Origin: an uncultured Clostridia bacterium
GTDB lineage: Bacteria; Bacillota; Clostridia; TANB77; CAG-508
Assembly (NCBI GenBank): GCA_934122085.1
Contig: CAKOVS010000004.1
Span: forward strand, 62,001-126,000
DNA length: 64,000 nucleotides
Direction: 5' to 3'
A program made the translations under genes and the position numbers. The notes beneath the pieces are model-generated. The model had not been told where the DNA came from, searched no databases, and was given only the letters and a program-made list of their open reading frames with translations. Below are positions 17,404 to 25,951 of this stretch, piece after piece (position 1 is the stretch's first letter; every line of letters begins with the position of its first letter).

Positions 17404-18456
17404 ATGGATACATATGAAAAAAATAGAAGATTGGGAAATGCAATAAATGATATGATTGGATTTGTAAAAAAAAGCAATTATAGAGGACATTATGTAAAAT
17501 TACTTTCTCAAATGATAACCCAATTATCACCAGAATATGTAGAAAAAGCTATTGAGTTGGCTTCAAAATCAGGAATAGCTTTGGATATATATACGTTTGA
17601 AGAAATGTCCAAACTACAAAATAAACCTAATGCATTATCAAGTATTAAGAAAGTGGCTTCTGCTTATCCTGATGTATATAAATATAAAAAAATGGAGCAT
17701 AGTCCAGAAGATATTGAAGAGAGAGCTAAAGAAGAATTGCTTGCGCCAGCATTTCATTATATGGTAAGAGGAGATTATTCAAATGATGAACTAAAAATAT
17801 CTGAAGAAAATATTTTAAAGTTTAATGCGGTAGCAAAATTTTTAAAACCATTAAATGGACCGATATTAAGTAAAAACAAATTTCAAGAAATTGTAGAAGA
17901 AGGAATAGAACAAATAGAGACAGGAAATGGCATATTTATGTCAGAAGAATTATATAGAAGTATAATGAGTAGAAAAACAAATCCTGATAAAAATCGATTT
18001 AAACCATATATAAAATCAGATGAAGAACATTATCCAAAAGATATAGACAAACAAATAAAGATTAATGATTTTTTACAAACTATAGGTGAAGGTGGATATT
18101 CTGATTCACAATTGATGAAAATGATTGGATATGTAAAAGAATTGTATCCTGATAATTTAATGAATGTAGCAGTATTAGCAAAAGGACTTTCTCCTAAAGC
18201 AAAAGAAAAGTTTTTGAATGATATGTTAAAGAGTCCAGAGACATTTCCAATAGCACCAGTTAATGGAGTTATATTATCTGAAACATATTCAAAAGAATGG
18301 TTAAAGTCAAGAGATAAGTCATTATTTGGCTTTGTAAGAAATGCCATTGGTAATAGAGGAGTAACCACAAATGATGTTATAGAGTATACATCAATGATTG
18401 AAGGACGTCATACAATGGATCTGCCATATAAAGAAATTGAAGGAGAAGAAAAATAA
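17404..18456 (+). CDS. Protein of unknown function, 350 residues
   Basis: Mostly helical, soluble, without signal or membrane segments; no family recognised. Recurrent Pro-bounded helices (for example LSPEYVEKAIELASKSG, DSQLMKMIGYVKELYPD and LSPKAKEKFLNDML) suggest a repeat solenoid-like structure. GGAGG at 17392-17396 selects ATG 17404; an upstream in-frame ATG at 17347 is not preceded by a site. Its stop is followed after one base by the next gene, so the two are translationally coupled. Likely works with the 18458 product. Confidence 0.65.
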   Translation: MDTYEKNRRLGNAINDMIGFVKKSNYRGHYVKLLSQMITQLSPEYVEKAIELASKSGIALDIYTFEEMSKLQNKPNALSSIKKVASAYPDVYKYKKMEHSPEDIEERAKEELLAPAFHYMVRGDYSNDELKISEENILKFNAVAKFLKPLNGPILSKNKFQEIVEEGIEQIETGNGIFMSEELYRSIMSRKTNPDKNRFKPYIKSDEEHYPKDIDKQIKINDFLQTIGEGGYSDSQLMKMIGYVKELYPDNLMNVAVLAKGLSPKAKEKFLNDMLKSPETFPIAPVNGVILSETYSKEWLKSRDKSLFGFVRNAIGNRGVTTNDVIEYTSMIEGRHTMDLPYKEIEGEEK

Positions 18457-18457
18457 A

Positions 18458-18898
18458 ATGAGTGAAACAAATGATGGAATGATATATTCTGAATTATATG
18501 AACTTATAGAACTTTTAAATGAAAATGATAGAAATAAGATTCCGAATGAAATAATAAAAAACATTGAAGATAATAGAGATAAAGAATACACAAAAAAATA
18601 CATATCTTATGATACTATTAATGAGAATGAAGTAAATGAAAAAACAATAGCTTTATTTACTAAATTATTTTTAGATTATATAGCAACAGAATCTGAAAAA
18701 AATGAAATTTATGAGATATTAGATGAAAACGATAAAAAAATAAGTGAAAAATATAGTATAGATAATGTATTTAAAAAACGTAAAGATAAAAATATAAAAG
18801 AAGAAGTTGAAACTTCTACAGCTCTTGTTGAAGTGAAAGAATCAAAATTAAAAATGATTTGGAATAAAATATTAGCTTTTTTTAAAAAAGAAAAATAG
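18458..18898 (+). CDS. Small charged protein of unknown function
   Basis: 146 residues, highly charged and Asn/Glu/Lys-rich. The first ~80 residues (YSELYELIELLNENDRNKIP ... ALFTKLFLDYI) have the look of a recurrent small Clostridia protein that opens with a YxE(L/V)xEI(L/I) motif and a basic spot 'KIP'. The C-terminus ends in MIWNKILAFFKKEK, an amphipathic tail that could contact membrane. ATG 18458 is one base after the previous stop, with GAAGGAGAAG upstream. Terminator follows. Function not recognised. Confidence 0.65.
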   Translation: MSETNDGMIYSELYELIELLNENDRNKIPNEIIKNIEDNRDKEYTKKYISYDTINENEVNEKTIALFTKLFLDYIATESEKNEIYEILDENDKKISEKYSIDNVFKKRKDKNIKEEVETSTALVEVKESKLKMIWNKILAFFKKEK

Positions 18899-18914
18899 AA
18901 TATTAAAAATGTAT

Positions 18915-18981
18915 AAAATAGAATTAGGAATATTGAAACAAACAACTCAAGAATTATTTCAGTAGGTCTAGTTCTATTTTT
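18915..18981 (+). terminator. Probable terminator of the 17404-18898 operon
   Basis: Long-range stem AAAATAGAATTAG / CTAGTTCTATTTT (18915-18927 / 18968-18980) with a ~40-nt loop, then T residues. Confidence 0.5.
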
Positions 18982-19096
18982 GATTGAATTATATAGTTTT
19001 GTAACCTAAAAATTTATTTCAAAATTCAATTGCAAATAAACACAAAATGTGATAGCATAGAGCAAGACGAAAAAGAGAAAAAAGAAGGTGAAAAAA

Positions 19097-22000
19097 GTGC
19101 CAGAAACAGAGCAAAAACATAAAAGCAGAAAAATAGGGGATTTATTTAGTGATTATAAAACAAATAGTAATATAGAAGATGCAGAAATAGCAAGAATGAA
19201 TTTACTAAAAAAGATAAACACATTAGAAATAGAAATGCAAGCAAAAGAATATATAGAAATAAAAGAAATATGGTACTTTGAAAAATTCTTAAGACAAAGA
19301 TTTCAATTTGAGCAAGTGCATATAAAAATAAAATATGCAGAAGGAGTAAGAAAAAAGCCAATAGCAGATGAGTGGGAAAATATAGTATGTTTAATGGCAC
19401 ATAAATATCCTTTAATGAAACCATTATTATTATTAAAAAGTCAAATTGAAGTAACAGAAAATCAAATAAATGTATATATGAAAATACAAGGTGCAGATTT
19501 TCTAAAAGCAAGAAAATTAGATAGAGAACTAGAAAGTGTAATAGAAAACATATTCGGAAAGAAATATATAGTAAATATAGAAGAAAGAATAAATGCAGAA
19601 GAAGTATTAAAACAAAAAGAAAAAGCAAAACAAGTACAACAAAAAGCAATAGAAAATGTAATGAGAGAAGCGATGGAAGCACAAAGAATGGCAGCAGAAA
19701 AACAAGCACAAAATAGTGGAGAAAATATGCAAAATAATCATCAACAACAGAGTCATCAAAATCCATCAGCACAAAATTATGAACAATATCCAGCAAGTGA
19801 AATGCCACCAATACCAGAAGGTGTATATAATGATGCAGATTATGCAATGCCAACAGATGCAGATATGGGATATATACCAGAAATGCCAGAAAATGAAGGT
19901 CCTTCAAATATAATCTTTGGTAAGCCATCAAGAGCAAAAGAAACACTATTCAAAATAAAAGATATAACATCAAATGACAGCAGAGTAACAATTGAAGGAA
20001 GAATAGTAAGTTGTGAATGTAAAGAAACCAAAACAGGAAAAGGAATGTTAATCTTTGAAATATATGATGGAACAGGAATAATGAACTGTAAAGCATTTGC
20101 AAAAGATATAACAGAAGGAAATGAAGTTTCAGAAAAAATCCAATCTGCAAAAGCAATAAAAGTAACAGGAAAATCAGGAATGGATGCTTATGCTGGTGAT
20201 TTAACAGTAATGGCAAATATTATAATAGAAATTTCAGATGAAGGAATGCCACAATTACCAGAAGAAGACACAAGTTCACCATTAATATTAGGAAATTCAA
20301 TGAATATATCAGATCCATTAGTAAAAATAACAGACTTAAATGCAGAATCTGGAAATGTATGTATAGATGGTGAAATACTTGGAATGGAAGATAAAGAAAC
20401 AAAAACAGGAAAAGTAATATTAAGTATAAATATATATGATGGAACAAGTACAATGACATGTAAAGCATTTTTACCAGGAAAAAATGCAAAAAACATTGTA
20501 AAAAGATTAGGAAAAACAAAAGCAGTAAAATTAGCAGGAAGAGCGCAAATGGATGCTTTTTCAAATGAATTAACAATAATGGCAAATACAATAGTTGAAT
20601 CAACTCCATTACCAAAAACAACAAGAGAAGATAAAGCAGAAGTAAAAAGAGTAGAATTACACATGCACACCAAAATGAGTGCAATGGATGCAATGACATC
20701 AGCAACAGACTTAATAAAAAGAGCAATGAGCTGGGGAATGAAATCAATAGCAATAACAGACCATGGAGTAGTACAAGCATTTCCAGAAGCATATCACTTA
20801 TTGGGAAGAGATAACCCAGACATGAAAGTAATCTATGGTGTAGAAGCATATTTAGTACCAGACAAAGAAAAATCAGTAAAAAATCCAAGAGGACAAGTAT
20901 TAAATGATGCAACATATTGTGTATTAGACTTAGAAACAACAGGAATTTCAATAACAACAGAAAAAATTACTGAAGTTGGAATAATGAAAGTAAAAAATGG
21001 TGAAGTAATAGATGAATTTGAGATATTTGTAAATCCAGAAAAGCCAATACCACAAAGAGTTGTAGAAGTTACAAATATAACAGATGAAATGGTAAAAGAT
21101 GCAGAAACAATAGATAAAGTATTTCCAAAAATTCTAGAATTTGTAGGAGATTCAATAATAGTTGCACATAATGCAAGTTTTGATGTTGGATTTTTAAAAC
21201 ACAATGCAAAATTACTTGGATATGAATTCAATAATACATATATAGACACATTACCACTAGCCAAAGACTTATTCCCAGATTTGAAAAAATATAAATTAGG
21301 AAAAATTGCAGATAGTTTAGGAATTGAAGTAGATGTAGCACATAGAGCTTTAGCAGATGTTGATACAACAGTAAAAGTATTTAATGTAATGTTGAAAAAA
21401 TTAAAAGACAAAGGAATAAATACAGTTGATGAAGTAGATTCAGCAACAAAAGACCCTGAAGCTCAAAAAGAAGAATTTAAGAAACAAAGATCATATCATG
21501 CAATAATATTAGCTAAAAATTATGTAGGATTAAGAAACCTATATAAATTAGTATCAATTTCACATTTAAACTATTTTTATAAAAATCCAAGAATATTAAA
21601 AAGTATATATAAAAAATATTCAGAGGGATTAATATTAGGAAGTGCTTGCGAAGCGGGAGAATTATATCAAGCAATAGAATTAGGAAAATCTGATGAAGAA
21701 ATAGAAAATATTGCAAGAGATTATGACTATTTAGAAATTCAACCAATAGGAAATAATGAATTCTTAGTAAGAAATGGTGTTGTACCAGATAGAGAATATT
21801 TAAAAGATATAAATCGTAAGATTGTAGAATTAGGAGAAAAACTAGGAAAACTAGTAGTAGCAACATGTGATGTTCATTTTATGGATCCACAAGATGAGAT
21901 TTATAGAAGAATATTAGAAGCAGGACAAGGATATAAAGATGCAGATGAGCAAGCCCCTTTATACTTAAGAACAACAGAAGAAATGCTTAAAGAATTTGAA

Positions 22001-23989
22001 TATTTAGGTGAAGAAAAAGCTTATGAAGTTGTAGTAACAAATACAAATAAAGTATCAGATATGTGTGATAGAATAGACCCAATATCACCAGAAAAATGTC
22101 CACCACATATCCCAGGATGTGAGGAAGATATTAAAAATATTGCATATAAAAAAGCACATGAATTATATGGTGATCCATTGCCAGAAATAGTTCAAACAAG
22201 ATTAGATAAAGAATTAAATTCTATTATAAGCAATGGATATTCAGTAATGTATATTATTGCACAAAGACTAGTATGGAAATCAAATGAAGATGGATATATA
22301 GTAGGTTCAAGAGGATCAGTAGGATCATCACTTGTAGCATTTATGACAGGTATAACAGAAGTAAACTCATTACAGCCACATTATAGATGTCCAAAATGTA
22401 AATATTCAGAATTTGATGATTACGGAGTTGGAAATGGATTTGACTTACCAGATAAAGATTGTCCAAAATGTGGCGCAAAAATGGCCAAAGATGGAATGGA
22501 TATACCATTTGAAACATTTCTTGGATTTAATGGAGACAAAGAGCCTGATATAGACTTAAACTTCTCTGGAGAATATCAAGCAAAAGCACATAAATATACA
22601 GAAGTAATATTTGGAAAAGGAACAACATTTAAAGCAGGTACAGTTGGTACAGTAGCAGAACAAACAGCATTTGGATATGTAAAAAAATATTATGAAGAAA
22701 GAAATATACCAATAAATAAAGCAGAAATAGCAAGAATATCAGTAGGATGTCAAGGAATAAAAAGAACAACAGGACAACATCCAGGAGGAATTATAGTAGT
22801 TCCAAAAGGAAGAGAAATATATGAATTTACACCAGTACAACATCCAGCAGATGACCCAAATTCAGATATAATAACAACACATTTTGATTATCACTCAATA
22901 GATGGAAACTTGTTAAAACTTGATATACTAGGACATGATGATCCGACGGTAATACGTATGCTTCAAGATATAACAGGAGTAGCACCAACAGATGTACCAT
23001 TAGATGATAAAGAAACAATGTCAATCTTTTCATCAACAAAAGCATTAGGTGTAACACCAGAACAAATACATTCAGAAGTAGGAACTTATGGAATACCTGA
23101 ATATGGTACAAAATTTGCTAGAGGAATGCTTTTAGATACACACCCAACAACATTTGACGAATTAATAAGAATATCTGGACTATCACATGGTACAGATGTA
23201 TGGTTAGGAAATGCACAATCATTAATAGAACAAGGAATTGTAACATTACAACAAGCAATATGTTGTCGTGATGATATAATGATATATTTAATGAAAAAAG
23301 GGCTTCCACCAGATAAATCATTCAAAATAATGGAAGCTGTTCGTAAAGGTAAAGTTGCAAAAGGAAAAGAACCAAAATGGAAAGATGAATATATACCTTT
23401 AATGTTAGAACATGATGTTCCAGAATGGTATATAAAATCTTGTGAAAAAATAAAATACATGTTCCCTAAAGCACATGCTGCAGCTTATGTAACAAACGCA
23501 TTTAGAATTGCGTGGTTTAAAGTTCATATTCCATTAGCATATTATGCAGCATTTTTTACAATAAGAGCAAAAGCTTTTGATGCAGAAGTTATGATTAATG
23601 GAAAAGAAAAAGTAAAAAACAAAATGAAAGAAATTGAAATGATGGGAAATAATGCTACTCCAAAGGACAAAGATATGTATGATGATCTAGAATTAGTATT
23701 AGAAATGTATGAAAGAGGACTTAGATTTTTACCAATTGATTTGTATAAATCACATGCTACAAAATTTCAAGTTGAAGGTGATTCGTTAAGACCACCATTA
23801 AATAGTATAGCAGGATTAGGAAATGTTGCAGCAGAAGGAATTATGAAAGCTAGGCAAGAAGAAAAATTTATGTCTATAGATGATTTAAAGATTCGTTCAA
23901 AAGTTGGTGATTCTGTTACAGAATTGTTGAGACAATTTGGTTGCCTTGAGGGAATGAGTCAAAGTAATCAATTGAGTTTGTTTGGATAA
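19097..23989 (+). CDS. polC: DNA polymerase III alpha subunit, PolC type, with doubled OB domain
   Basis: Main Gram-positive replicative polymerase with built-in proofreading. 1630 residues, well above the usual ~1430-1470. The order is: N-terminal domain; Gln/Pro/Met-rich linker (about 195-275); two successive OB folds (about 282-379 and 407-502), each with ETKTGK, (I)YDGT and TCKAF/NCKAF; PHP domain (VELHMHTKMSAMDA), split by a DEDDh exonuclease (LDLETTG, HNASFD, HRALADVDTT); polymerase with GSRGSVGSS and PDIDLNFSG; and a CxxC zinc knuckle pair. The start is GTG 19097, because AAAGAAGG at 19081-19088 would overlap the alternative GTG 19088. The family normally has one OB fold, so the duplication is unusual. 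Confidence 0.96.
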   Translation: MPETEQKHKSRKIGDLFSDYKTNSNIEDAEIARMNLLKKINTLEIEMQAKEYIEIKEIWYFEKFLRQRFQFEQVHIKIKYAEGVRKKPIADEWENIVCLMAHKYPLMKPLLLLKSQIEVTENQINVYMKIQGADFLKARKLDRELESVIENIFGKKYIVNIEERINAEEVLKQKEKAKQVQQKAIENVMREAMEAQRMAAEKQAQNSGENMQNNHQQQSHQNPSAQNYEQYPASEMPPIPEGVYNDADYAMPTDADMGYIPEMPENEGPSNIIFGKPSRAKETLFKIKDITSNDSRVTIEGRIVSCECKETKTGKGMLIFEIYDGTGIMNCKAFAKDITEGNEVSEKIQSAKAIKVTGKSGMDAYAGDLTVMANIIIEISDEGMPQLPEEDTSSPLILGNSMNISDPLVKITDLNAESGNVCIDGEILGMEDKETKTGKVILSINIYDGTSTMTCKAFLPGKNAKNIVKRLGKTKAVKLAGRAQMDAFSNELTIMANTIVESTPLPKTTREDKAEVKRVELHMHTKMSAMDAMTSATDLIKRAMSWGMKSIAITDHGVVQAFPEAYHLLGRDNPDMKVIYGVEAYLVPDKEKSVKNPRGQVLNDATYCVLDLETTGISITTEKITEVGIMKVKNGEVIDEFEIFVNPEKPIPQRVVEVTNITDEMVKDAETIDKVFPKILEFVGDSIIVAHNASFDVGFLKHNAKLLGYEFNNTYIDTLPLAKDLFPDLKKYKLGKIADSLGIEVDVAHRALADVDTTVKVFNVMLKKLKDKGINTVDEVDSATKDPEAQKEEFKKQRSYHAIILAKNYVGLRNLYKLVSISHLNYFYKNPRILKSIYKKYSEGLILGSACEAGELYQAIELGKSDEEIENIARDYDYLEIQPIGNNEFLVRNGVVPDREYLKDINRKIVELGEKLGKLVVATCDVHFMDPQDEIYRRILEAGQGYKDADEQAPLYLRTTEEMLKEFEYLGEEKAYEVVVTNTNKVSDMCDRIDPISPEKCPPHIPGCEEDIKNIAYKKAHELYGDPLPEIVQTRLDKELNSIISNGYSVMYIIAQRLVWKSNEDGYIVGSRGSVGSSLVAFMTGITEVNSLQPHYRCPKCKYSEFDDYGVGNGFDLPDKDCPKCGAKMAKDGMDIPFETFLGFNGDKEPDIDLNFSGEYQAKAHKYTEVIFGKGTTFKAGTVGTVAEQTAFGYVKKYYEERNIPINKAEIARISVGCQGIKRTTGQHPGGIIVVPKGREIYEFTPVQHPADDPNSDIITTHFDYHSIDGNLLKLDILGHDDPTVIRMLQDITGVAPTDVPLDDKETMSIFSSTKALGVTPEQIHSEVGTYGIPEYGTKFARGMLLDTHPTTFDELIRISGLSHGTDVWLGNAQSLIEQGIVTLQQAICCRDDIMIYLMKKGLPPDKSFKIMEAVRKGKVAKGKEPKWKDEYIPLMLEHDVPEWYIKSCEKIKYMFPKAHAAAYVTNAFRIAWFKVHIPLAYYAAFFTIRAKAFDAEVMINGKEKVKNKMKEIEMMGNNATPKDKDMYDDLELVLEMYERGLRFLPIDLYKSHATKFQVEGDSLRPPLNSIAGLGNVAAEGIMKARQEEKFMSIDDLKIRSKVGDSVTELLRQFGCLEGMSQSNQLSLFG

Positions 23990-23993
23990 AATG

Positions 23994-24028
23994 AAATACC
24001 TTGAAAAGATTTTCAGGGTATTTTATTA
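23994..24028 (+). terminator. Terminator of polC
   Basis: Near-perfect inverted repeat AAATACCTTGAAAA / TTTTCAGGGTATTT followed by T-rich sequence. Confidence 0.75.
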
Positions 24029-24168
24029 TATACTAGGAAAGTTATACTTTCCTAGTATATAATAAGCTACAATCGCTAGCCCTTTGAGATTTCATTGCTT
24101 CGCTTAGAAACTCAAATCGGGCAAGAACAAATCAAAGAAAAATTTTCAATTTTTCTTTGATTTGTTCT
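24029..24168. repeat. Dispersed bipartite palindromic repeat, full copy 2 (variant)
   Basis: Same plan as 17189-17316: hairpin TATACTAGGAAAG / CTTTCCTAGTATA, the GCTAGCCCTTTGAGATTT ... CTCAAATCGGGC middle, then AGAACAAATCAAAG / CTTTGATTTGTTCT. The second stem differs in sequence but keeps complementarity, i.e. compensatory change, so the structure and not the sequence is maintained. Confidence 0.75.
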
Positions 24169-24185
24169 TTTTAAATAGTAAAAAA

Positions 24186-24223
24186 GCCCTCCAGAAATTT
24201 TATTAATAAAATTTCTGGAGGGG
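24186..24223 (-). terminator. Terminator of the first LRV gene
   Basis: A 15-16-bp perfect palindrome CCTCCAGAAATTTTA / TAAAATTTCTGGAGG with a TTAA loop; on the - strand it is followed by a T run. A degraded relative follows the second LRV gene at 25883. Confidence 0.8.
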
Positions 24224-24300
24224 GAAAAGTTAAGTTATACTGAAATTGATTTTTTTGTAATCATCATGACTACAGAACTCTTCTTTATATAAGTAAAAGT

Positions 24301-25038
24301 TTACTTACGATTTCTAAGATTGCATTCAACACCTTCCCGAATACGTTTACAAGAATCATTAGCAAGAATTTTAAGAGTTTTTGTAGGGGTGCTAGGATTA
24401 AAAGCAACACTCGTACGAATACGTTCATTTGCATCTTTAGCAAATCTTACAAGTAATTCTTTAGGAGTATTGGGATTATATGCTACTTCCTCGCGAACAT
24501 ATTCATCTTTATCCTTAGCAAGGAGTCTAAGAGTTGTGGAAGGAGTTCCCAAATTAACAGCAACAGCTCGACGAACATTTTCATCTTCATCATTAGCAAG
24601 CGTTATAAGAATTTCTGGTGGAAGCGCACGATTAAATACAACACTTGAACGAATGTATGAACTTGGATCATTAAGAAGACTTATAACGAATTCTAGTGGA
24701 AGATTCTTATTGTCAATAGCTTCAGCGCAAACCTCATTGTCTTTATCATGAACTAGAATTGCCAGAACTTCTGAAGGAGTGTTCTGATTGCGAGCAACAG
24801 CATAACGAACATAATCATTTGTATCATTTGCTAACATCGCAAGAATTGTTTTTGGAGTATTGGGATTCTCAGCAATATAACGACGAACTTCAGGATTTAC
24901 GTCGTTAGCAAGGAATGCTAAAACCTCAAATGGAGTTTTGCTATCAATGGCAAGTTCCTTACGAACAGAAATCTTAGCTTTTTTGATATTTTTTAAAGAA
25001 TATTCTTTGTAGTCATAAAATTTTTTCAGTTTTTCCAT
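24301..25038 (-). CDS. LRV-repeat (leucine-rich repeat variant) protein 1
   Basis: 245 residues built of about eight 24-residue units of the form NPNTPKELLVRFAKDANERIRTSVAF, i.e. N.(T)P...L..LA.D....VR..VA, the LRV/HEAT-like alpha-solenoid signature. A short basic N-terminus precedes the repeats. Such solenoids bind proteins or nucleic acids; no catalytic domain is present. ATG 25038 is preceded by GGAGGG (25047-25052). Base use is richer in G+C than neighbours, with many CGA/CGT arginine codons. A paralogue with the same start (MEKL), promoter and leader lies at 25952-26899. Function unknown. Confidence 0.85.
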   Translation of the reverse strand: MEKLKKFYDYKEYSLKNIKKAKISVRKELAIDSKTPFEVLAFLANDVNPEVRRYIAENPNTPKTILAMLANDTNDYVRYAVARNQNTPSEVLAILVHDKDNEVCAEAIDNKNLPLEFVISLLNDPSSYIRSSVVFNRALPPEILITLANDEDENVRRAVAVNLGTPSTTLRLLAKDKDEYVREEVAYNPNTPKELLVRFAKDANERIRTSVAFNPSTPTKTLKILANDSCKRIREGVECNLRNRK

Positions 25039-25151
25039 AATAAGTACCCTCCAAAATGTTTTGTATCATAATGTATTCGGTATATAAAAACACCAACAAA
25101 GGTGAAAAAAGGGGAAATATATATAAAATAAGCATTCAAGCTTATATCAAT

Positions 25152-25180
25152 ATTTTACAACAGATATATAATTATGTCAA
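25152..25180 (-). promoter_or_regulatory. Promoter of LRV gene 1
   Basis: On the - strand: TTGACA (25175-25180), 17-bp spacer, TAAAAT (25152-25157). It gives a ~105-nt leader containing a CACC/GGTG mini-hairpin at 25091-25104. The same arrangement precedes LRV gene 2. Confidence 0.8.
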
Positions 25181-25279
25181 ACTGAGTATGAAAATAGCAA
25201 TTTTTTGATTGAGTTAGATAAATTTATTAAAAATGTATGATAATTATTTTAAAAATATAAACAAAAGTTTGCAAAAATA

Positions 25280-25308
25280 TTGATTTTTTAGATAGTATGT
25301 GTTATACT
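25280..25308 (+). promoter_or_regulatory. Promoter of the 36-residue toxin-like gene
   Basis: TTGATT (25280-25285), 17-bp spacer, TATACT (25303-25308). The expected transcript starts near 25315 and carries two small hairpins, at 25339-25350 (GTGG/CCAC) and ACAAC/GTTGT, before the ribosome site. Confidence 0.7.
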
Positions 25309-25391
25309 ATCAAACATAGGAAATGAGAATAAATAGATGTGGTTTGCCACTTTTAATTTACAACTAAAGTTGTGGGAATGGAGGTGGTGCT

Positions 25392-25502
25392 ATGATAGAA
25401 GAAATTTTATTAGAAATAATATATTTACTTTTGTTTGGTATAATTGTCGAAACTATTATAGTATTTGCCTTAATTATGATGATTATAAAATTAAGCAAAT
25501 AG
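25392..25502 (+). CDS. 36-residue hydrophobic peptide, type I toxin-like
   Basis: MIEEILLEIIYLLLFGIIVE followed by a second Ile/Val/Met-rich stretch and a lysine-bearing KLSK end: one long transmembrane helix with acidic N-terminus and basic C-terminus, the plan of TxpA/BsrG/Fst-type toxins. ATG 25392 follows GGAGGTGG at 25379-25386. The transcript is bounded by its own promoter and a bidirectional terminator at 25507-25552. A perfect antisense promoter converges on its 3' end. A decayed copy of the last codons lies at 27231-27260. Toxicity is inferred from architecture only; a short membrane peptide of other function is possible. Confidence 0.7.
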   Translation: MIEEILLEIIYLLLFGIIVETIIVFALIMMIIKLSK

Positions 25503-25506
25503 ACAA

Positions 25507-25552
25507 TAAAAAAACACATCTGTAACATTGCCGTGTTCAATGTGTTTTTTTA
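25507..25552. terminator. Bidirectional terminator shared by toxin mRNA and antisense RNA
   Basis: Stem AACACAT / ATGTGTT (about 25513-25519 / 25540-25546) flanked by an A run and a T run, with an inner GTAACA/TGTTC pairing. Works in both directions. Confidence 0.75.
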
Positions 25553-25589
25553 CATAACATTGGCAACCACATTTGTGGTTCTATTTCCT
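25507..25589 (-). ncRNA. Candidate antisense RNA (type I antitoxin)
   Basis: A perfect promoter on the - strand (25596-25624) should start an RNA near 25589 that reads leftward and stops at the bidirectional terminator around 25507, giving about 80 nt. It overlaps the 3' untranslated end of the 36-residue peptide mRNA, as RatA overlaps txpA and SR4 overlaps bsrG. It contains a hairpin AACCACA / TGTGGTT near its 5' end and no ORF with a ribosome site. Ends are predicted, not measured. Confidence 0.65.
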
Positions 25590-25595
25590 ATACAC

Positions 25596-25624
25596 ATTAT
25601 ACTAATATTTTGTTGATTTGTCAA
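25596..25624 (-). promoter_or_regulatory. Perfect consensus promoter for the antisense RNA
   Basis: On the - strand: TTGACA (25619-25624), 17-bp spacer, TATAAT (25596-25601). It is stronger than the toxin promoter, as expected for an antitoxin RNA. Confidence 0.8.
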
Positions 25625-25882
25625 TTGAAAACAAGATTCAATATCAAAAAAATTATTAGTATTTTAGTATTATTTTGACATAAAAATAAATTTATAAGGA
25701 ATGATGCCTAAGTGAAAAAATAATAAAAAATGTAGTAAGTTATCCGAAAAAATCGGACAACTGAAATTGAAGAATGAAAAATTCTATAATAGAGATGTAT
25801 TAGATATAAATTGTTTCAACAATTTACAATATTTTTGAATAAATATGTAAAATATATTTTTAATCAATTTTTTTATAAAAAA
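25625..25882. other. AT-rich intergenic stretch without gene
   Basis: Between the antisense promoter and the LRV gene 2 terminator. Contains a small CCGA/TCGG hairpin near 25745-25757; no ORF with a ribosome site or recognised RNA. Confidence 0.5.
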
Positions 25883-25913
25883 CCCCCAGAAATCTTAGTA
25901 AGACTTCTAGGGA
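25883..25913 (-). terminator. Degenerate terminator of LRV gene 2
   Basis: Imperfect stem CCAGAAATCTTA / AAGACTTCTAGG, T-rich on the - strand exit. Recognisably related to the terminator at 24186-24223. Confidence 0.55.
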
Positions 25914-25951
25914 ATTCTTATGGAAAAGAAGTTATTGATTTGTTAGAATCA

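Noticed and set aside
24320..24751. 143-codon ORF on the + strand
   Set aside because: Its apparent repeats are the complement of the LRV repeats; no ribosome site.
25337..25525. 62-codon ORF overlapping the 36-residue toxin-like gene in another frame
   Set aside because: Starts at the presumed mRNA 5' end without a ribosome site, runs through the structured leader and the terminator stem; the 36-residue frame has GGAGGTGG and a clear membrane helix.
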